Assembly (NCBI RefSeq): GCF_004217145.1
Contig: NZ_SHKR01000012.1
Coordinates: 744,001 to 808,000, forward strand
Reading direction: 5' to 3'
Origin: Kribbella rubisoli
GTDB lineage: Bacteria; Actinomycetota; Actinomycetes; Propionibacteriales; Kribbellaceae
DNA length: 64,000 bases
Below, piece by piece: positions 15,984 to 25,250 of the stretch; the stretch's first letter is position 1, and every line of letters starts with the position of its first letter. The notes under the pieces were generated by a model. The model was not told where the DNA came from. It was given only the letters and a program-made list of their open reading frames with translations, and did no database searches. The translations under genes and the position numbers were made by a program.

Positions 15984-16979
15984 ATGACGCTGACCGCGAG
16001 GCAGCAAGTGATGGGCTTCCTCACTGGCAAGTGGATCCCGCCGGTGCTGGCGACGCTCGCAGAGCTGGGCGTAGCCGACGAACTGGTGGACAAGCCGCTG
16101 ACCGTGGACGAGCTGGCCGATCGGGTCGGCGCACAGCCGCGTGCTCTCTACCGGCTGCTTCGCGCGGCGGCGAGTGTCGGAGTGTTCGAAGAGGAGGGCG
16201 ACGGCCGCTTCGCCCTGACGGACACGGCTGCCGTGCTGCGTTCCGACGTACCAGGATCGCTGCGTTCCGCGGCGATGATGTTCGCTCTCGAGCCGTTCTG
16301 GACGCCGTACGCCCAACTGAGGCACTCCGCCCGGACCGGCGAACCGGCGTTCGACCGGATCTACGGACAGAGCATCTATCAGCGTCTGGGCGAGCATCCG
16401 GATGAGGCCCGGACCTTCGGTGCGGCAGCCGCCGCGTTCCACGGGCAGGCGATGGGCCCGATTGCCAGCAGCCACGACTTCTCGGCGTACGGCGTGGTGG
16501 TGGACGTCGGCGGCGGCTCGGGCAGTCTTCTGGCTGAGGTGCTCCGGACGGCCCCCGGCATTCGCGGCGTGCTGCTGGAGTTGCCGGAGGTGCTCCCGGA
16601 GGCATCGGCGCTGCTGGCCAAGGAGGGGCTCGCCGACCGGGTGGAGCTTGTTGCGGGAGACTTCTTCGCCGAGGTCCCGCCCGGCGACGCGTACCTGATC
16701 AAGAGCTGTCTGCACAACTTCGCCGACGAGCAGGTGATCGAGATCCTCCGGGTGCTCGCGCGAGCCGGCGGACCGGTGCTGATCGTCGAGACGATGATCC
16801 CGCCCGGGAACGGACCGCATTACGCGAAGTTCGACGACATCGAGATGCTGGCGATCGCGGGCGGAGCCGACCGGACCGAAGGGGAGTGGGCCGCTCTCGC
16901 ACGGTCCGCCGGCCTCGTGCCGCGGGAGGTCGTTCCGTGCGACGAGCGGTTCTCGTTGCTGCACTGCACGCGTACCTAA
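15984..16979 (+). CDS. SAM-dependent O-methyltransferase (family 2, acetylserotonin/hydroxyindole type)
   Basis: 331 residues. The N-terminal winged-helix dimerisation domain (TVDELADRVGAQPRALYRLL) is followed by the SAM site VVVDVGGGSGSLLAEVL and a C-terminal stretch LIKSCLHNFADEQV that carries the catalytic His in this family. Members methylate phenolic or enolic hydroxyls of secondary metabolites. The ATG at 15984 has GGGGGA before it; ATG 15972 is an in-frame alternative. It is divergent from MarR behind twin operators, so it is likely induced by the MarR ligand. Confidence 0.87.
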   Translation: MTLTARQQVMGFLTGKWIPPVLATLAELGVADELVDKPLTVDELADRVGAQPRALYRLLRAAASVGVFEEEGDGRFALTDTAAVLRSDVPGSLRSAAMMFALEPFWTPYAQLRHSARTGEPAFDRIYGQSIYQRLGEHPDEARTFGAAAAAFHGQAMGPIASSHDFSAYGVVVDVGGGSGSLLAEVLRTAPGIRGVLLELPEVLPEASALLAKEGLADRVELVAGDFFAEVPPGDAYLIKSCLHNFADEQVIEILRVLARAGGPVLIVETMIPPGNGPHYAKFDDIEMLAIAGGADRTEGEWAALARSAGLVPREVVPCDERFSLLHCTRT

Positions 16980-16980
16980 C

Positions 16981-17051
16981 GACAGGAGGTGTTCGGGAGG
17001 TTCCGCCTGGCGCCCGCCCAAGACCGCCAGGTAGAACGCACACCTCCTGTC
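16981..17051. terminator. Long bipartite hairpin, likely bidirectional terminator
   Basis: A perfect 12-bp outer stem, GACAGGAGGTGT (16981-16992) with ACACCTCCTGTC (17040-17051), encloses an inner stem CCTGGCG/CGCCAGG (17006-17012, 17025-17031). It starts one base after the methyltransferase stop and before the convergent peptide permease stop at 17099. There is no U-tract, which is usual in GC-rich actinobacteria. Confidence 0.65.
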
Positions 17052-17098
17052 CCTCGGTACCAACCCCAGGGCGAAACCCGACCAAGGAACCCCGGGAG

Positions 17099-18058
17099 CT
17101 AATGCAATCGAACGCGTGGATCGAGTACGGCGTAGCCGATGTCGACCAGGATGTTCGCCACCACGACCGCCGCCGAGGCGAACAGCACGATGCCGATGAT
17201 CACCGGTAGGTCCTGCTGGTTGATCGCGACCACGGCGGTCTGACCGAGCCCGGGCAGGCTGAACACGGTCTCCGTGACCACCACCCCGCCGATCAGCTGA
17301 CCGAGGTCGATGCCGAACTGCGTGATCACCGGCGTCAGTGCACTCCGCAGACCGTGCACCACGACCACCCGGCTTTCCCGGATGCCCTTCGAGCGCGCGG
17401 TCCTGATGTAGTCCTCGCCGAGCACGTCCAGCATCGAACCGCGGGTCAGCCGGGTATACGTTGCCGCCAGCAACAAGGCGAGCGCGATCCAGGGCAGCAC
17501 CAGGTGCTGGACCCACGGCCCGATGCCGCCGGCGATCGGCGAGTAGCCGCCGGCCGGGAACCAGTTGAACCCTGCGAGGGTGAGGCGGAAGTACAGGAAG
17601 TACAGCAGCAACAGCCCGAGCAGGAACGAGGGGAACGAGTAGAAGAACAGCGAGAACAACGTCAGTCCGCGGTCCGCCAGCGACCGTGGGTGCGTCGCCG
17701 AGATCACGCCGTTGAACACGCCCAGCAGCAACCACAGCACGGCCGCACCGAGGGCGAGCGACACCGTGATCGGCAGCGCCTGCGCGATGATCTTGGTCAC
17801 CGCCACCTGGTGGTAGTAGTCGTAGCCGAGGTTGCCCTTCAGTGCGTTGCCGAGGAAGTGCAGGTACTGCTTCCAGACCGGCAGATCGAGCCCGAGGCGG
17901 TGCTTGATCAGCGCGATCGTCTCCGGCGTCGCCTGCCGGCCGGCCAGCGTCTGCGCGACGTTGCTCGGAGCAACGAAGAACAGGCCGAACACCGCGACGC
18001 TGATCAGCCACAGGACCAGGATCCCGTGACCGATCCGGCGAATCAGGAACATGGCCAT
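17099..18058 (-). CDS. Peptide ABC transporter permease (DppB/OppB type)
   Basis: 319 residues, six membrane spans, with the N-terminal LIRRIGHGILVLWLISV typical of the B-type permease. The EAA-like loop (YIRTARSKGIRESRVVVVHG) contacts an ATPase subunit. It imports di- or oligopeptides together with the SBP (22900), two ATPases and the C-type permease. It starts three bases after the C-permease stop and is the last gene of the operon. Confidence 0.92.
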   Translation of the reverse strand: MAMFLIRRIGHGILVLWLISVAVFGLFFVAPSNVAQTLAGRQATPETIALIKHRLGLDLPVWKQYLHFLGNALKGNLGYDYYHQVAVTKIIAQALPITVSLALGAAVLWLLLGVFNGVISATHPRSLADRGLTLFSLFFYSFPSFLLGLLLLYFLYFRLTLAGFNWFPAGGYSPIAGGIGPWVQHLVLPWIALALLLAATYTRLTRGSMLDVLGEDYIRTARSKGIRESRVVVVHGLRSALTPVITQFGIDLGQLIGGVVVTETVFSLPGLGQTAVVAINQQDLPVIIGIVLFASAAVVVANILVDIGYAVLDPRVRLH

Positions 18059-18061
18059 GGT

Positions 18062-18988
18062 TCAGGTCCGATCTGCGCGGGGGTCGAAGGCGTCCCGGAC
18101 GCCGTCACCGAACAGGTTGAAGGCGAGCGTCGTGATCAGCAGCGCCAGACCGGGGAACAGGATGAACCACCACGCGGTCGTGTAGTAGTTCTGCGACGAG
18201 CTGATCATCCCGCCCCAGTCCGCCGTTGGCGGCGGCAGACCGAGCCCGAGGAACGACAACGTCGCCTGGGTGACGATCACGACCGGGATCAGCAGCGTGG
18301 TGTAGACGATCACCGGCGCCATCACGTTCGGCAGTACGTCGACGAACATGATCCGGCCGTCGCCCGCCCCCAGCGAGCGCGCCGCTTCGACGAACTCGCG
18401 CTCGCGTAACGACAGCACCTGGCCGCGGACGATCCTGGCCACGGATGCCCAACTGAAGCAGCCGATCACCAGCACCGTGACGGTCAGACTGGGACCCGTC
18501 ACCGACACCAGCGCGATCGCCACCAGCAGGAACGGAACCGACAGTACGACGTCGATCAGCCGGGCCAGGACGGTGTCGGTGATCCCCCCGAGGAACCCCG
18601 CAGCCAGCCCCAGCACGACTCCGATGACGACGGTGATCGCGGTCGCGATCACGCCGACGAGCAGCGAGACGCGAGCGCCGTACGCGATCCGGACCAGGAT
18701 GTCCCGGCCGAGATCGTCGGTGCCGAGCCAGAAGGTCCCGTTCGGCCCGCGCGGCAGGCCGTCCGGTGTCAGCCCGATGTCGCGGTACTGCTCGTTCGGC
18801 GGATGCCCGGTGATCGCCGTGAACACCGGCGCGAAGATCGCCATCAGCACGATCAGCAGGATCACGGCGAGCGAGATCATCGCCACCTTGTCCTTGCGCA
18901 ACCTGTGCACGGCAAGGACGAACGGACTCCGGCCCTCGATCGCCTTCGGCTCGTCCAGGACATCAACCATTTCTATTGCGGCGGTCAT
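18062..18988 (-). CDS. Peptide ABC transporter permease (DppC/OppC type)
   Basis: 308 residues. It has a cytoplasmic N-tail, first span at ~37-60, a periplasm-facing loop with the conserved HxLGTDDLGRD-like stretch (FWLGTDDLGRDILVRI), and the EAA loop FVEAARSLGAGDGRIMF. It pairs with the B-type permease to form the channel. A 118-bp gap with a hairpin (18994-19057) separates it from the upstream ATPase genes. Confidence 0.92.
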   Translation of the reverse strand: MTAAIEMVDVLDEPKAIEGRSPFVLAVHRLRKDKVAMISLAVILLIVLMAIFAPVFTAITGHPPNEQYRDIGLTPDGLPRGPNGTFWLGTDDLGRDILVRIAYGARVSLLVGVIATAITVVIGVVLGLAAGFLGGITDTVLARLIDVVLSVPFLLVAIALVSVTGPSLTVTVLVIGCFSWASVARIVRGQVLSLREREFVEAARSLGAGDGRIMFVDVLPNVMAPVIVYTTLLIPVVIVTQATLSFLGLGLPPPTADWGGMISSSQNYYTTAWWFILFPGLALLITTLAFNLFGDGVRDAFDPRADRT

Positions 18989-18993
18989 GGGGC

Positions 18994-19057
18994 CTCCCGG
19001 TCTGGACTGAGGAGCGGGGGGAGCGAAGCGACCGGAGCGACGAGGGAAGACCGGGAG
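18994..19057. promoter_or_regulatory. Intra-operon hairpin between ATPase and permease genes
   Basis: Perfect 10-bp arms CTCCCGGTCT (18994-19003) and AGACCGGGAG (19048-19057) flank a loop that contains GAGCGAAGCGA (19021-19031), an 11-mer seen in two other intergenic sites of the window. It could be an attenuator, an mRNA-stabilising stem or a dispersed repeat. The minus-strand transcript meets it after the ATPase genes. Confidence 0.5.
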
Positions 19058-19106
19058 TCACAGCCCCATGACCACGCCGGCGCCGAAGGCCCGGCCAAAA
19101 GCACTG

Positions 19107-20123
19107 TCATGATGCCTTCAGATCAGGTACGGCGGTGGACAGGTCCTCGCCCACCGTCAACGGGTAGAAGCAGGCGGTGCGATGCTGCCAGGAGTCGTCG
19201 AGGACGGCCTCGAGCGGCGGCTCCTCGGCCGCGCAGTCGAGCCTCGCCTTCGGGCACCGCGTGTGGAACCTGCACCCCTCCGGCGGGTTCGTCGCGGAGG
19301 GGATGTCGCCCCCGAGGATGATCTGCTCGCGACTGTCCGCCGTGTCCGGGTCCGCCACCGGCAACGCCGACAGCAGCGCGCGCGTGTACGGATGCCTGGT
19401 CTGGCTGAACAGTTCGTCGGTCGGAGCCAGCTCGACGATCTTGCCCAGGTACATCACCGCGATCCGGTTGCTCACGTGCCGGACCACCGACAGGTCGTGC
19501 GAGATGAACACGTAGGTCAGGTCGAACTCCTTCTGCAGGTCCGCGAGCAGGTTGATGATCTGCGCCTGGATCGACACGTCCAACGCCGAGACCGGCTCAT
19601 CGCAGATCACCAGCTTCGGCCGCAGCGCGAGTGCCCGCGCCACCCCGATCCGTTGCCGTTGGCCACCACTGAACTCGGCCGGGAACCTGTTGTAGTGCTC
19701 GGGGTTGAGCCCGACCAGCTCCATCAGCTCCTGGACCTTCTTCTTCCGCTCATTGCCCGAGGCAATGTTGTGGATCGCGAACGGGTCGCCGATGATGGAT
19801 CCGACCCGGCGGCGCGGGTTCAGCGAGCCGTACGGGTCCTGGAAGATGACCTGGACGTCGCGCCGCAACGGACGCATCGCCTTGCGGGAGAGCTTGGTGA
19901 TGTCCTGGCCCTCGAACGTCACCGAGCCCGAGGTGACGTCGTACAGATGGGCCATGCAGCGCGCCAGCGTGGACTTGCCGCAGCCGGTCTCGCCGACCAG
20001 GCCGAGCGTCTCGCCCTTGTGCACCTCGAGCGAAACGCCGGCGACTGCCTGCACCACTTCTTTGGAGTGCGTGGGGAACTCCTTGCGGACGTTCTCCACC
20101 TTCAGCAACACATCCGTAGTCAT
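19107..20123 (-). CDS. Peptide ABC transporter ATP-binding protein (DppF/OppF type)
   Basis: 338 residues. Walker A is GETGCGKSTLAR, signature FSGGQRQRIGVARAL, Walker B KLVICDEPVSALD, and the H-loop is in YVFISHDLSVV. The C-terminal oligopeptide extension (GCRFHTRCPKARLDCA) has the Cys cluster seen in Opp/Dpp ATPases, often an Fe-S site. It forms the ATPase heterodimer with the product of the overlapping upstream gene (4 bp ATGA overlap). Confidence 0.94.
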   Translation of the reverse strand: MTTDVLLKVENVRKEFPTHSKEVVQAVAGVSLEVHKGETLGLVGETGCGKSTLARCMAHLYDVTSGSVTFEGQDITKLSRKAMRPLRRDVQVIFQDPYGSLNPRRRVGSIIGDPFAIHNIASGNERKKKVQELMELVGLNPEHYNRFPAEFSGGQRQRIGVARALALRPKLVICDEPVSALDVSIQAQIINLLADLQKEFDLTYVFISHDLSVVRHVSNRIAVMYLGKIVELAPTDELFSQTRHPYTRALLSALPVADPDTADSREQIILGGDIPSATNPPEGCRFHTRCPKARLDCAAEEPPLEAVLDDSWQHRTACFYPLTVGEDLSTAVPDLKAS

Positions 20124-21100
20124 GAAGCGATCGCCTCGCTGTTCTCATGCGGTAGCCAGCAGGCCGACTGGTGCCGGGGATCGCGGGCGACGTCGACGAG
20201 CGGCGGCGCCTCGGTGCGGCACTTGTCGAACACGTGCGGGCAGCGGGCCGCGAACGGGCAGCCCTTGGGCAGACTGATCAGGCTCGGCGGTGTCCCCGGG
20301 ATCGGGGTCAGCCGTTCACCGCTGCGGGCCGGCAACGACGCCAGCAGGCCCTGGGTGTACGGGTGGTGGTTGCGGTAGAAGATGTCGCGGCGCGGCGCCC
20401 GTTCCATCACCGCGCCGGCGTACATCACGACGACCTCGTCGGCCATCTCGGCCACCACGCCGAGGTCGTGCGTGATCAGGATGATCGCCGTACCGAACTG
20501 CTCCTGGAGCCGGCGCATGACGTTCAGCACCTGGGCCTGCACGGTCACGTCGAGCGCGGTGGTCGGCTCGTCCGCGATCAGCAGGGCCGGGTCGAGCGCC
20601 ATCGCCATCGCGATCATCACCCGCTGCCGCATCCCGCCGGAGAACTGGTGCGGATAGTCGTCGATCCGCTCCGCGGCCCGGGGGATGCCGACCAGGGTCA
20701 GCAGGTCGGCGGCCCGTTTCCGGGCGTCCTGCTTGCTGATCTCGCGGTCGTGCGCCCGGATCATCTCCACGATCTGCCAGCCGATCCGGTACTGCGGATG
20801 CAGGCTCGACAACGGATCCTGGAAGATCATGCCGATCTGGGCGCCCCGCAGCCGGCGCAACGTCGACTGGTCCGCGGTGATCAGGTCGGTGCCGTCGAAG
20901 AACGCCGTACCGGACACTGTGGCGCCGCGGGTGAGGCCGGTGATGGTCTGGGTGGAGACGCTCTTACCGGAGCCCGACTCGCCCACCACGGCGAGTGTCT
21001 GGCCGGCTTCGACGTCGTACGACAGGCCCCGGACGGCGCGGACGGTGCCGTCCGGGGTGTCGAAGGAGACCCGGAGGTCCCTTACTTCAAGCAGAGCCAT
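20120..21100 (-). CDS. Peptide ABC transporter ATP-binding protein (DppD/OppD type)
   Basis: 326 residues. Walker A is GESGSGKSVSTQ, signature FSGGMRQRVMIAMAM, Walker B LLIADEPTTALD, and the C-terminal oligopeptide domain GCPFAARCPHVFDKC. It starts six bases after the SBP stop, so binding protein and ATPases are tightly linked. Energises uptake of peptides or related solutes. Confidence 0.94.
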   Translation of the reverse strand: MALLEVRDLRVSFDTPDGTVRAVRGLSYDVEAGQTLAVVGESGSGKSVSTQTITGLTRGATVSGTAFFDGTDLITADQSTLRRLRGAQIGMIFQDPLSSLHPQYRIGWQIVEMIRAHDREISKQDARKRAADLLTLVGIPRAAERIDDYPHQFSGGMRQRVMIAMAMALDPALLIADEPTTALDVTVQAQVLNVMRRLQEQFGTAIILITHDLGVVAEMADEVVVMYAGAVMERAPRRDIFYRNHHPYTQGLLASLPARSGERLTPIPGTPPSLISLPKGCPFAARCPHVFDKCRTEAPPLVDVARDPRHQSACWLPHENSEAIAS

Positions 21101-21106
21101 GAGGTG

Positions 21107-22900
21107 TTATCCGCCCTGCTTGTCTTTGTCGAGCCAGACGTTGGTCGGATCGAACATCTGCATCGCCGGCACGTAGATCGCGTTGTGCACCTGGGATGCG
21201 TGGTAGTTCGGGTTCTTCGGGTTGGTCAGCGGGAAGAACGGCGCGTCGGCCATCACCTGCGCGTCGGCCTTGGCCCACAGATCCACCGCCTGGTCCTGCG
21301 TCGGCGCGGCGATCGCCTGCTTGATCAGGTCGTTGGTCGCCGGGCTGTTGTACAGGCCGAAGTTGCTTCCGACCGGCGGGAACGACGGCTCGCCGGAGAA
21401 CAGCGGGTTGAAGAACGACAGCGCCCCGTTGCCGTACCAGTCAGCACCCCAGCCGGCCAGCGAGAGATCCCATACGCCCCGCTGGGCGACGGTCGGCACC
21501 TGCAGGTACTTCACGTAGAAGTCCGCGTTCGGTGACGGTACGCCGACGACCGTGATCCCGACCTTGGACAGGTCCTGCTGGATCGTCTGGAAGGCCTTGC
21601 TGCTGCCCTCGGACGCGTTGCGGTACAGGAACTTCAGCGTCAGATGCTGGGCGCCCGCCTCCTGCAGCAGCTGCTTGGCCTTGTCCACGTTGTTCGGGTA
21701 CGGATCGATCTGCTTCGAGCCGAGGATGCTGTCGGGCAGCACGTGGGTCAGCGGCGGGTTGATCGTCGGTCCGCCGATGACCTGGAGGATGTGGTCGCGG
21801 TTGAGCGCGTAGTTGATCGCCTGCCGCACCTTCACGTTCGCCAGCGCCTTGTTGTTGTTCGGCGAGACGGTGTTGTAGATGACGTACGGGTTGCTCGACG
21901 CCGTCATGCCCAGGTTCAGGTTCGGATCCTTCTTCGCGATCAGCGCCGGTAGCTGCGACGGTGGCGGGCCGACGTCGAACTCGAGGTCGGCGGTCGGCGT
22001 ACCGGTCTGCAGTTGCTGCTGGATCGAGTCCTGGCTGACCGTCTCGTTCACGACGATCTTGTCGACGTACGCCTTGCGCACCGGGTCGGAGGCCGGGTCC
22101 CACGCGGTGTTGCGCGAGTACGAGATCGACTTGGTCGGAACCCACTTGTCGACCTTGTACGGGCCGTCGGACGGGAAGTTGTTACCGAGCTCAGTGCTGG
22201 CGGGCAGATACTTGAGCGACTCGACCGGGGCCGGCGAGAAGGCCGGCAGCGTCAGCATGTCGACGAAGTACGTGGCCGGCTGGGTGAGGTGGAACTCGAT
22301 CGTGCTCGCGTCCTTGGCGACCACGCCCGGCAGCGGCGTCTTGTCGATGTACTCCTGGATCCCGGCGACCGTCTTCGGCGCCTTCGCGAACCCGTCGGCG
22401 AACGCCTTGTAGCCGACGAGCAGGTTGGCGAAGTCCGGGATTCCGCCGAACGGCTGGACCGGGTTCGCGGTCCGCTTCACGCCGCGGACCATGTCCTCCG
22501 CGGTGACCGCCCGGGCCGGGCTGGTGTTCCACTTCGCGCCGGGCCGGATCTTGATCGTGTAGGTCTTGCCGTCGGCGCTGATGCCGCCGTTCCCCGTGGT
22601 CGGGATGTCCGTGGCGAGGTCGGCCACCGGCTTGGTGTTGTCGGACCCCTGATCGGCCGGGTACGTGAACAGCTGCCTGCTCCACATCCGCAGGTTCAGG
22701 TAGCCGATCGAGTAGTAGCTGATGTTGGGGTCCATGTAGTCGACGTCGCCCGCCCCGAGCATGTTCAGGGTGCCGCCGCTGACCGGGGTGCCGGCGGATC
22801 CTCCGGATCCGGACGGTGTTCCGCCGCCGTTGCTACAGGCCGCGAGCACGATGCTCGCGGCGGCGGCAAGGGATACTGCCGCCAGCCGTCTTCTGGCCAT
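21107..22900 (-). CDS. Extracellular peptide-binding lipoprotein (SBP family 5)
   Basis: 597 residues. The signal peptide ends in a lipobox (VLAAC, Cys22), followed by a Gly/Ser-rich linker. Family-5 signatures are seen in NMLGAGDVDYMDPN, YTIKIRPGAKWN, the ligand-closing region and the C-terminal WAKADAQVMADAPFFPL. It is anchored on the outer face of the membrane and delivers solute to the permeases encoded downstream. ATG 22900 is preceded by GGAGGAGGA. It is divergent from the two-component genes, which may control it (inference). Peptides are the usual ligand, but sugars and metals occur in the family. Confidence 0.93.
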   Translation of the reverse strand: MARRRLAAVSLAAAASIVLAACSNGGGTPSGSGGSAGTPVSGGTLNMLGAGDVDYMDPNISYYSIGYLNLRMWSRQLFTYPADQGSDNTKPVADLATDIPTTGNGGISADGKTYTIKIRPGAKWNTSPARAVTAEDMVRGVKRTANPVQPFGGIPDFANLLVGYKAFADGFAKAPKTVAGIQEYIDKTPLPGVVAKDASTIEFHLTQPATYFVDMLTLPAFSPAPVESLKYLPASTELGNNFPSDGPYKVDKWVPTKSISYSRNTAWDPASDPVRKAYVDKIVVNETVSQDSIQQQLQTGTPTADLEFDVGPPPSQLPALIAKKDPNLNLGMTASSNPYVIYNTVSPNNNKALANVKVRQAINYALNRDHILQVIGGPTINPPLTHVLPDSILGSKQIDPYPNNVDKAKQLLQEAGAQHLTLKFLYRNASEGSSKAFQTIQQDLSKVGITVVGVPSPNADFYVKYLQVPTVAQRGVWDLSLAGWGADWYGNGALSFFNPLFSGEPSFPPVGSNFGLYNSPATNDLIKQAIAAPTQDQAVDLWAKADAQVMADAPFFPLTNPKNPNYHASQVHNAIYVPAMQMFDPTNVWLDKDKQGG

Positions 22901-23067
22901 TGGTCCTCCTCCGGGACTCGATAGCGCCGAAGTTAGGACTGCCGGGCCCAGCCGGAACGCGCAGTCACGCAACCGTCAAACAGATGTCAATCGCCGCCCG
23001 CCCCAACATGACGGATTCATGACACCCGTAACCCTCATTGCGCCCGTCCGTGAGCGACACTGGGTCC

Positions 23068-23751
23068 GTGGCACACAGCTTGCTGCTGGTCGACGACGAG
23101 CCGCGGATCCGGCGGGTACTGCGGCTTGCCCTGGAGGACGAGGGCTACGAGGTGGCGGAGGCGGCCAACGGGTACGACGCCCTCGCCGCGCTGCGCCGCG
23201 AGCCGCCGGACGTGGTGCTGCTGGACCTGATGCTGCCCGACCGGGACGGATTCACCGTCTGCCGGGAGATCCGGCGGTCCAGCGACGTACCGGTGATCAT
23301 GGTGACCGCTCGGACCGACAGCCACGACGTGGTCGCCGGGCTGGAGGCCGGCGCGGACGACTACGTGACCAAACCGCTGGTCGCGAAGGAGCTGTCGGCC
23401 CGGATCCGGGCGTTGCTCCGCCGGGTCGAGCCGTCCAACGCGCGGCAGGCCGAGCTGGTCGAGGTCGGTGACCTCCGCATCGACATACCGGGTGCCGAGG
23501 TGACGCGGGACGGCGAGGCGCTGCCGTTGACGCGGACCGAGTTCAAGCTGCTCGCCGAGCTGGCCGGCGCCGAGGGCAAGGTGCTCAGCCGCGAGCAGCT
23601 GCTGTCGAAGGTCTGGGGCTACGGGTACTTCGGTGACAGCCGGATCGTCGACGTCCATATCCGCCGGCTGCGGCTGAAGATCGAGCGCGACCCGGCCAGC
23701 CCGAAGCATCTCGTCACCGCCCGCGGCCTGGGCTACCGACTGGTGAGCTGA
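23068..23751 (+). CDS. OmpR/PhoB family response regulator
   Basis: About 227 residues. The receiver domain has acidic pair VDDEPR, phospho-acceptor Asp in VVLLDLMLPD, and lysine in DDYVTKPL. The C-terminal winged helix contains LTRTEFKLLAELA and RIVDVHIRRLRLKIE. GTG 23068 is chosen; GTG 23050 is an in-frame alternative and neither has a clear ribosome site, so the mRNA may be nearly leaderless. It is followed after two bases by its kinase. Confidence 0.93.
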   Translation: MAHSLLLVDDEPRIRRVLRLALEDEGYEVAEAANGYDALAALRREPPDVVLLDLMLPDRDGFTVCREIRRSSDVPVIMVTARTDSHDVVAGLEAGADDYVTKPLVAKELSARIRALLRRVEPSNARQAELVEVGDLRIDIPGAEVTRDGEALPLTRTEFKLLAELAGAEGKVLSREQLLSKVWGYGYFGDSRIVDVHIRRLRLKIERDPASPKHLVTARGLGYRLVS

Positions 23752-23753
23752 CC

Positions 23754-25163
23754 TTGCTCGGACGGTTCAGCCTGCGGAATCGCGTCATGCTGGCGTACGG
23801 GCTGCTCGCGCTCGTGCTGTCGACCGTCCTGGCGGTCGTGACCTGGGGCGTGGTCTCCGACTACCTCAACAACCAGCGGGATTCCTCCGCTGTGACGATC
23901 ACGTCGGACAACGCGGCTGCGCTGCGGTACGGGCTTTTCGGCGTACCCGTGCCGTGTAATCCGGCGCGGGTGCGGGGCGAGTGTGACAGCCCGCAGGCGG
24001 CGGACGGGGTGCACCCGATGGACCTGCTGAACAGCCTGCCGTCCACCGACGCCGCAGCGTCGATGCTGTACTTCGAGAAACACTGGTACGCGTTGACCGG
24101 CAAGCCGTCGGACCTGCCGCCGGACCTGATCCAGACGGCGCTCGACGGGAACGTCGTGAGTCGCCGGGTCGAGGTCAGCGGGCAGCCGGTGCTCGCGGTC
24201 GGCGTACCCGTGGGGCGGCCGAACGAGGCGTTCTTCGAGTGGCATCCGCTGACGGCTCTCGACAACACGCTGCTGAGGCTGAAGCTCACACTGATCGCTG
24301 CGGCGATCGCGACCGCGCTGGTCGGGCTCGCCGTCGGACGGCTGGCGAGCACGCTGGCGCTGCGGCCGCTGGCCGAGCTGACCCGGGTCGCGGACGCGGT
24401 CGCGCGGGGGAAGCTGGACGCGCGCCTGCTGGCCGAGGAGGACCGGGATCTCGGTGGGCTGGCGCGTTCGTTCAACCAGACGGCGGCGGCGCTGGAGCGC
24501 CGGGTGGCTGCGGACGCACGGTTCGCGGGTGATGTGAGCCATGAGCTGCGGACGCCGTTGATGACGATGCTCAACTCGATGCAGCTGATCCAGAACCACC
24601 GCGCCGAGCTGCCGGCCGCCGTACGGGAGCCGGTCGAACTGCTCGGCGACGACCTCGATCGCTTCCGCCGGCTGGTGATCGACCTGCTGGAGATCTCCCG
24701 CGACGACGGCGGTGACCGGGGGAGCCGGGAGATCGTCCGGATCGCCGACCTGGTCCGCGCGGCGGCCGACGCGACCGCCGGGCGCGAGGTGACCACGGTC
24801 GAGCCCGAAGCCGAGGGGCTCACGCTGCAGGCTGACAAACGCCGGCTCGAGCGGGTGATCGCGAACCTGGTCGAGAACGCCGAGGACCACGCCGGCGGCT
24901 GCAAGGGCGTCGGTGTCGAGGCCGGTGGTCTGGGCGTCATCATCACCGTCGACGACGCCGGTCCGGGCATCGCCGCCGAGGACCGCACCCGCATCTTCGA
25001 ACGCTTCGGCCGCGGTGAAACCTCGGGTCGGGGCCGGGGCGTAGGCCTGGGTCTGGCCATCGTCGCCCGCCACGTCCAATGGCACCACGGCACCATCCAG
25101 GTAACCACCCGCCCCGGCGGCGGCGCCCGCTTCATCGTCGAGCTCCCCGCGAAAAGCAGCTGA
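23754..25163 (+). CDS. Membrane sensor histidine kinase
   Basis: 469 residues if started at TTG 23754 (ATG 23787 is the alternative). There are two membrane spans (residues ~12-35 and ~180-200) around an extracellular sensor of about 140 residues with two cysteines (VPCNPARVRGECDSP). Then come HAMP, the HisKA H-box DVSHELRTPLMTML, and HATPase motifs NLVENAEDHAGG, DDAGPGI and GVGLGLAIV. It phosphorylates the preceding regulator. The divergent peptide importer is a candidate target; the cysteine pair suggests a disulfide in the sensor domain. Confidence 0.92.
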   Translation: MLGRFSLRNRVMLAYGLLALVLSTVLAVVTWGVVSDYLNNQRDSSAVTITSDNAAALRYGLFGVPVPCNPARVRGECDSPQAADGVHPMDLLNSLPSTDAAASMLYFEKHWYALTGKPSDLPPDLIQTALDGNVVSRRVEVSGQPVLAVGVPVGRPNEAFFEWHPLTALDNTLLRLKLTLIAAAIATALVGLAVGRLASTLALRPLAELTRVADAVARGKLDARLLAEEDRDLGGLARSFNQTAAALERRVAADARFAGDVSHELRTPLMTMLNSMQLIQNHRAELPAAVREPVELLGDDLDRFRRLVIDLLEISRDDGGDRGSREIVRIADLVRAAADATAGREVTTVEPEAEGLTLQADKRRLERVIANLVENAEDHAGGCKGVGVEAGGLGVIITVDDAGPGIAAEDRTRIFERFGRGETSGRGRGVGLGLAIVARHVQWHHGTIQVTTRPGGGARFIVELPAKSS

Positions 25164-25194
25164 CGGTTCTTCGGCCCCCGGCTACTCTGGGGGC

Positions 25195-25218
25195 ATGGCT
25201 ACTTGCCTCTGTGTCTAG
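25195..25218 (+). CDS. Seven-codon leader peptide MATCLCV
   Basis: ATG 25195 to TAG 25218 encodes M-A-T-C-L-C-V. It lies 60 bases before the ABC-F start and is followed at once by a stem-loop (25222-25250). A tiny ORF plus hairpin before an ABC-F gene is the usual layout of ribosome-mediated attenuation, where a stalled ribosome changes leader folding. Two cysteine codons in seven could make it sensitive to cysteine supply or to an antibiotic. It is too short for statistical proof. Confidence 0.5.
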   Translation: MATCLCV

Positions 25219-25221
25219 CTG

Positions 25222-25250
25222 GCGCACTCCATCTGACAGGTGAAGTGCGT
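25222..25250 (+). promoter_or_regulatory. Stem-loop after the leader peptide
   Basis: GCGCACT (25222-25228) pairs with AGTGCGT (25244-25250), six Watson-Crick pairs plus one G-U, around a 15-base loop. It begins three bases after the leader stop codon, so a terminating or stalled ribosome would cover the 5' arm. Confidence 0.45.

Noticed and set aside
15933..18011. 692-codon minus frame covering the methyltransferase and DppB
   Set aside because: Crosses two real genes in the wrong frame, with no family signature.
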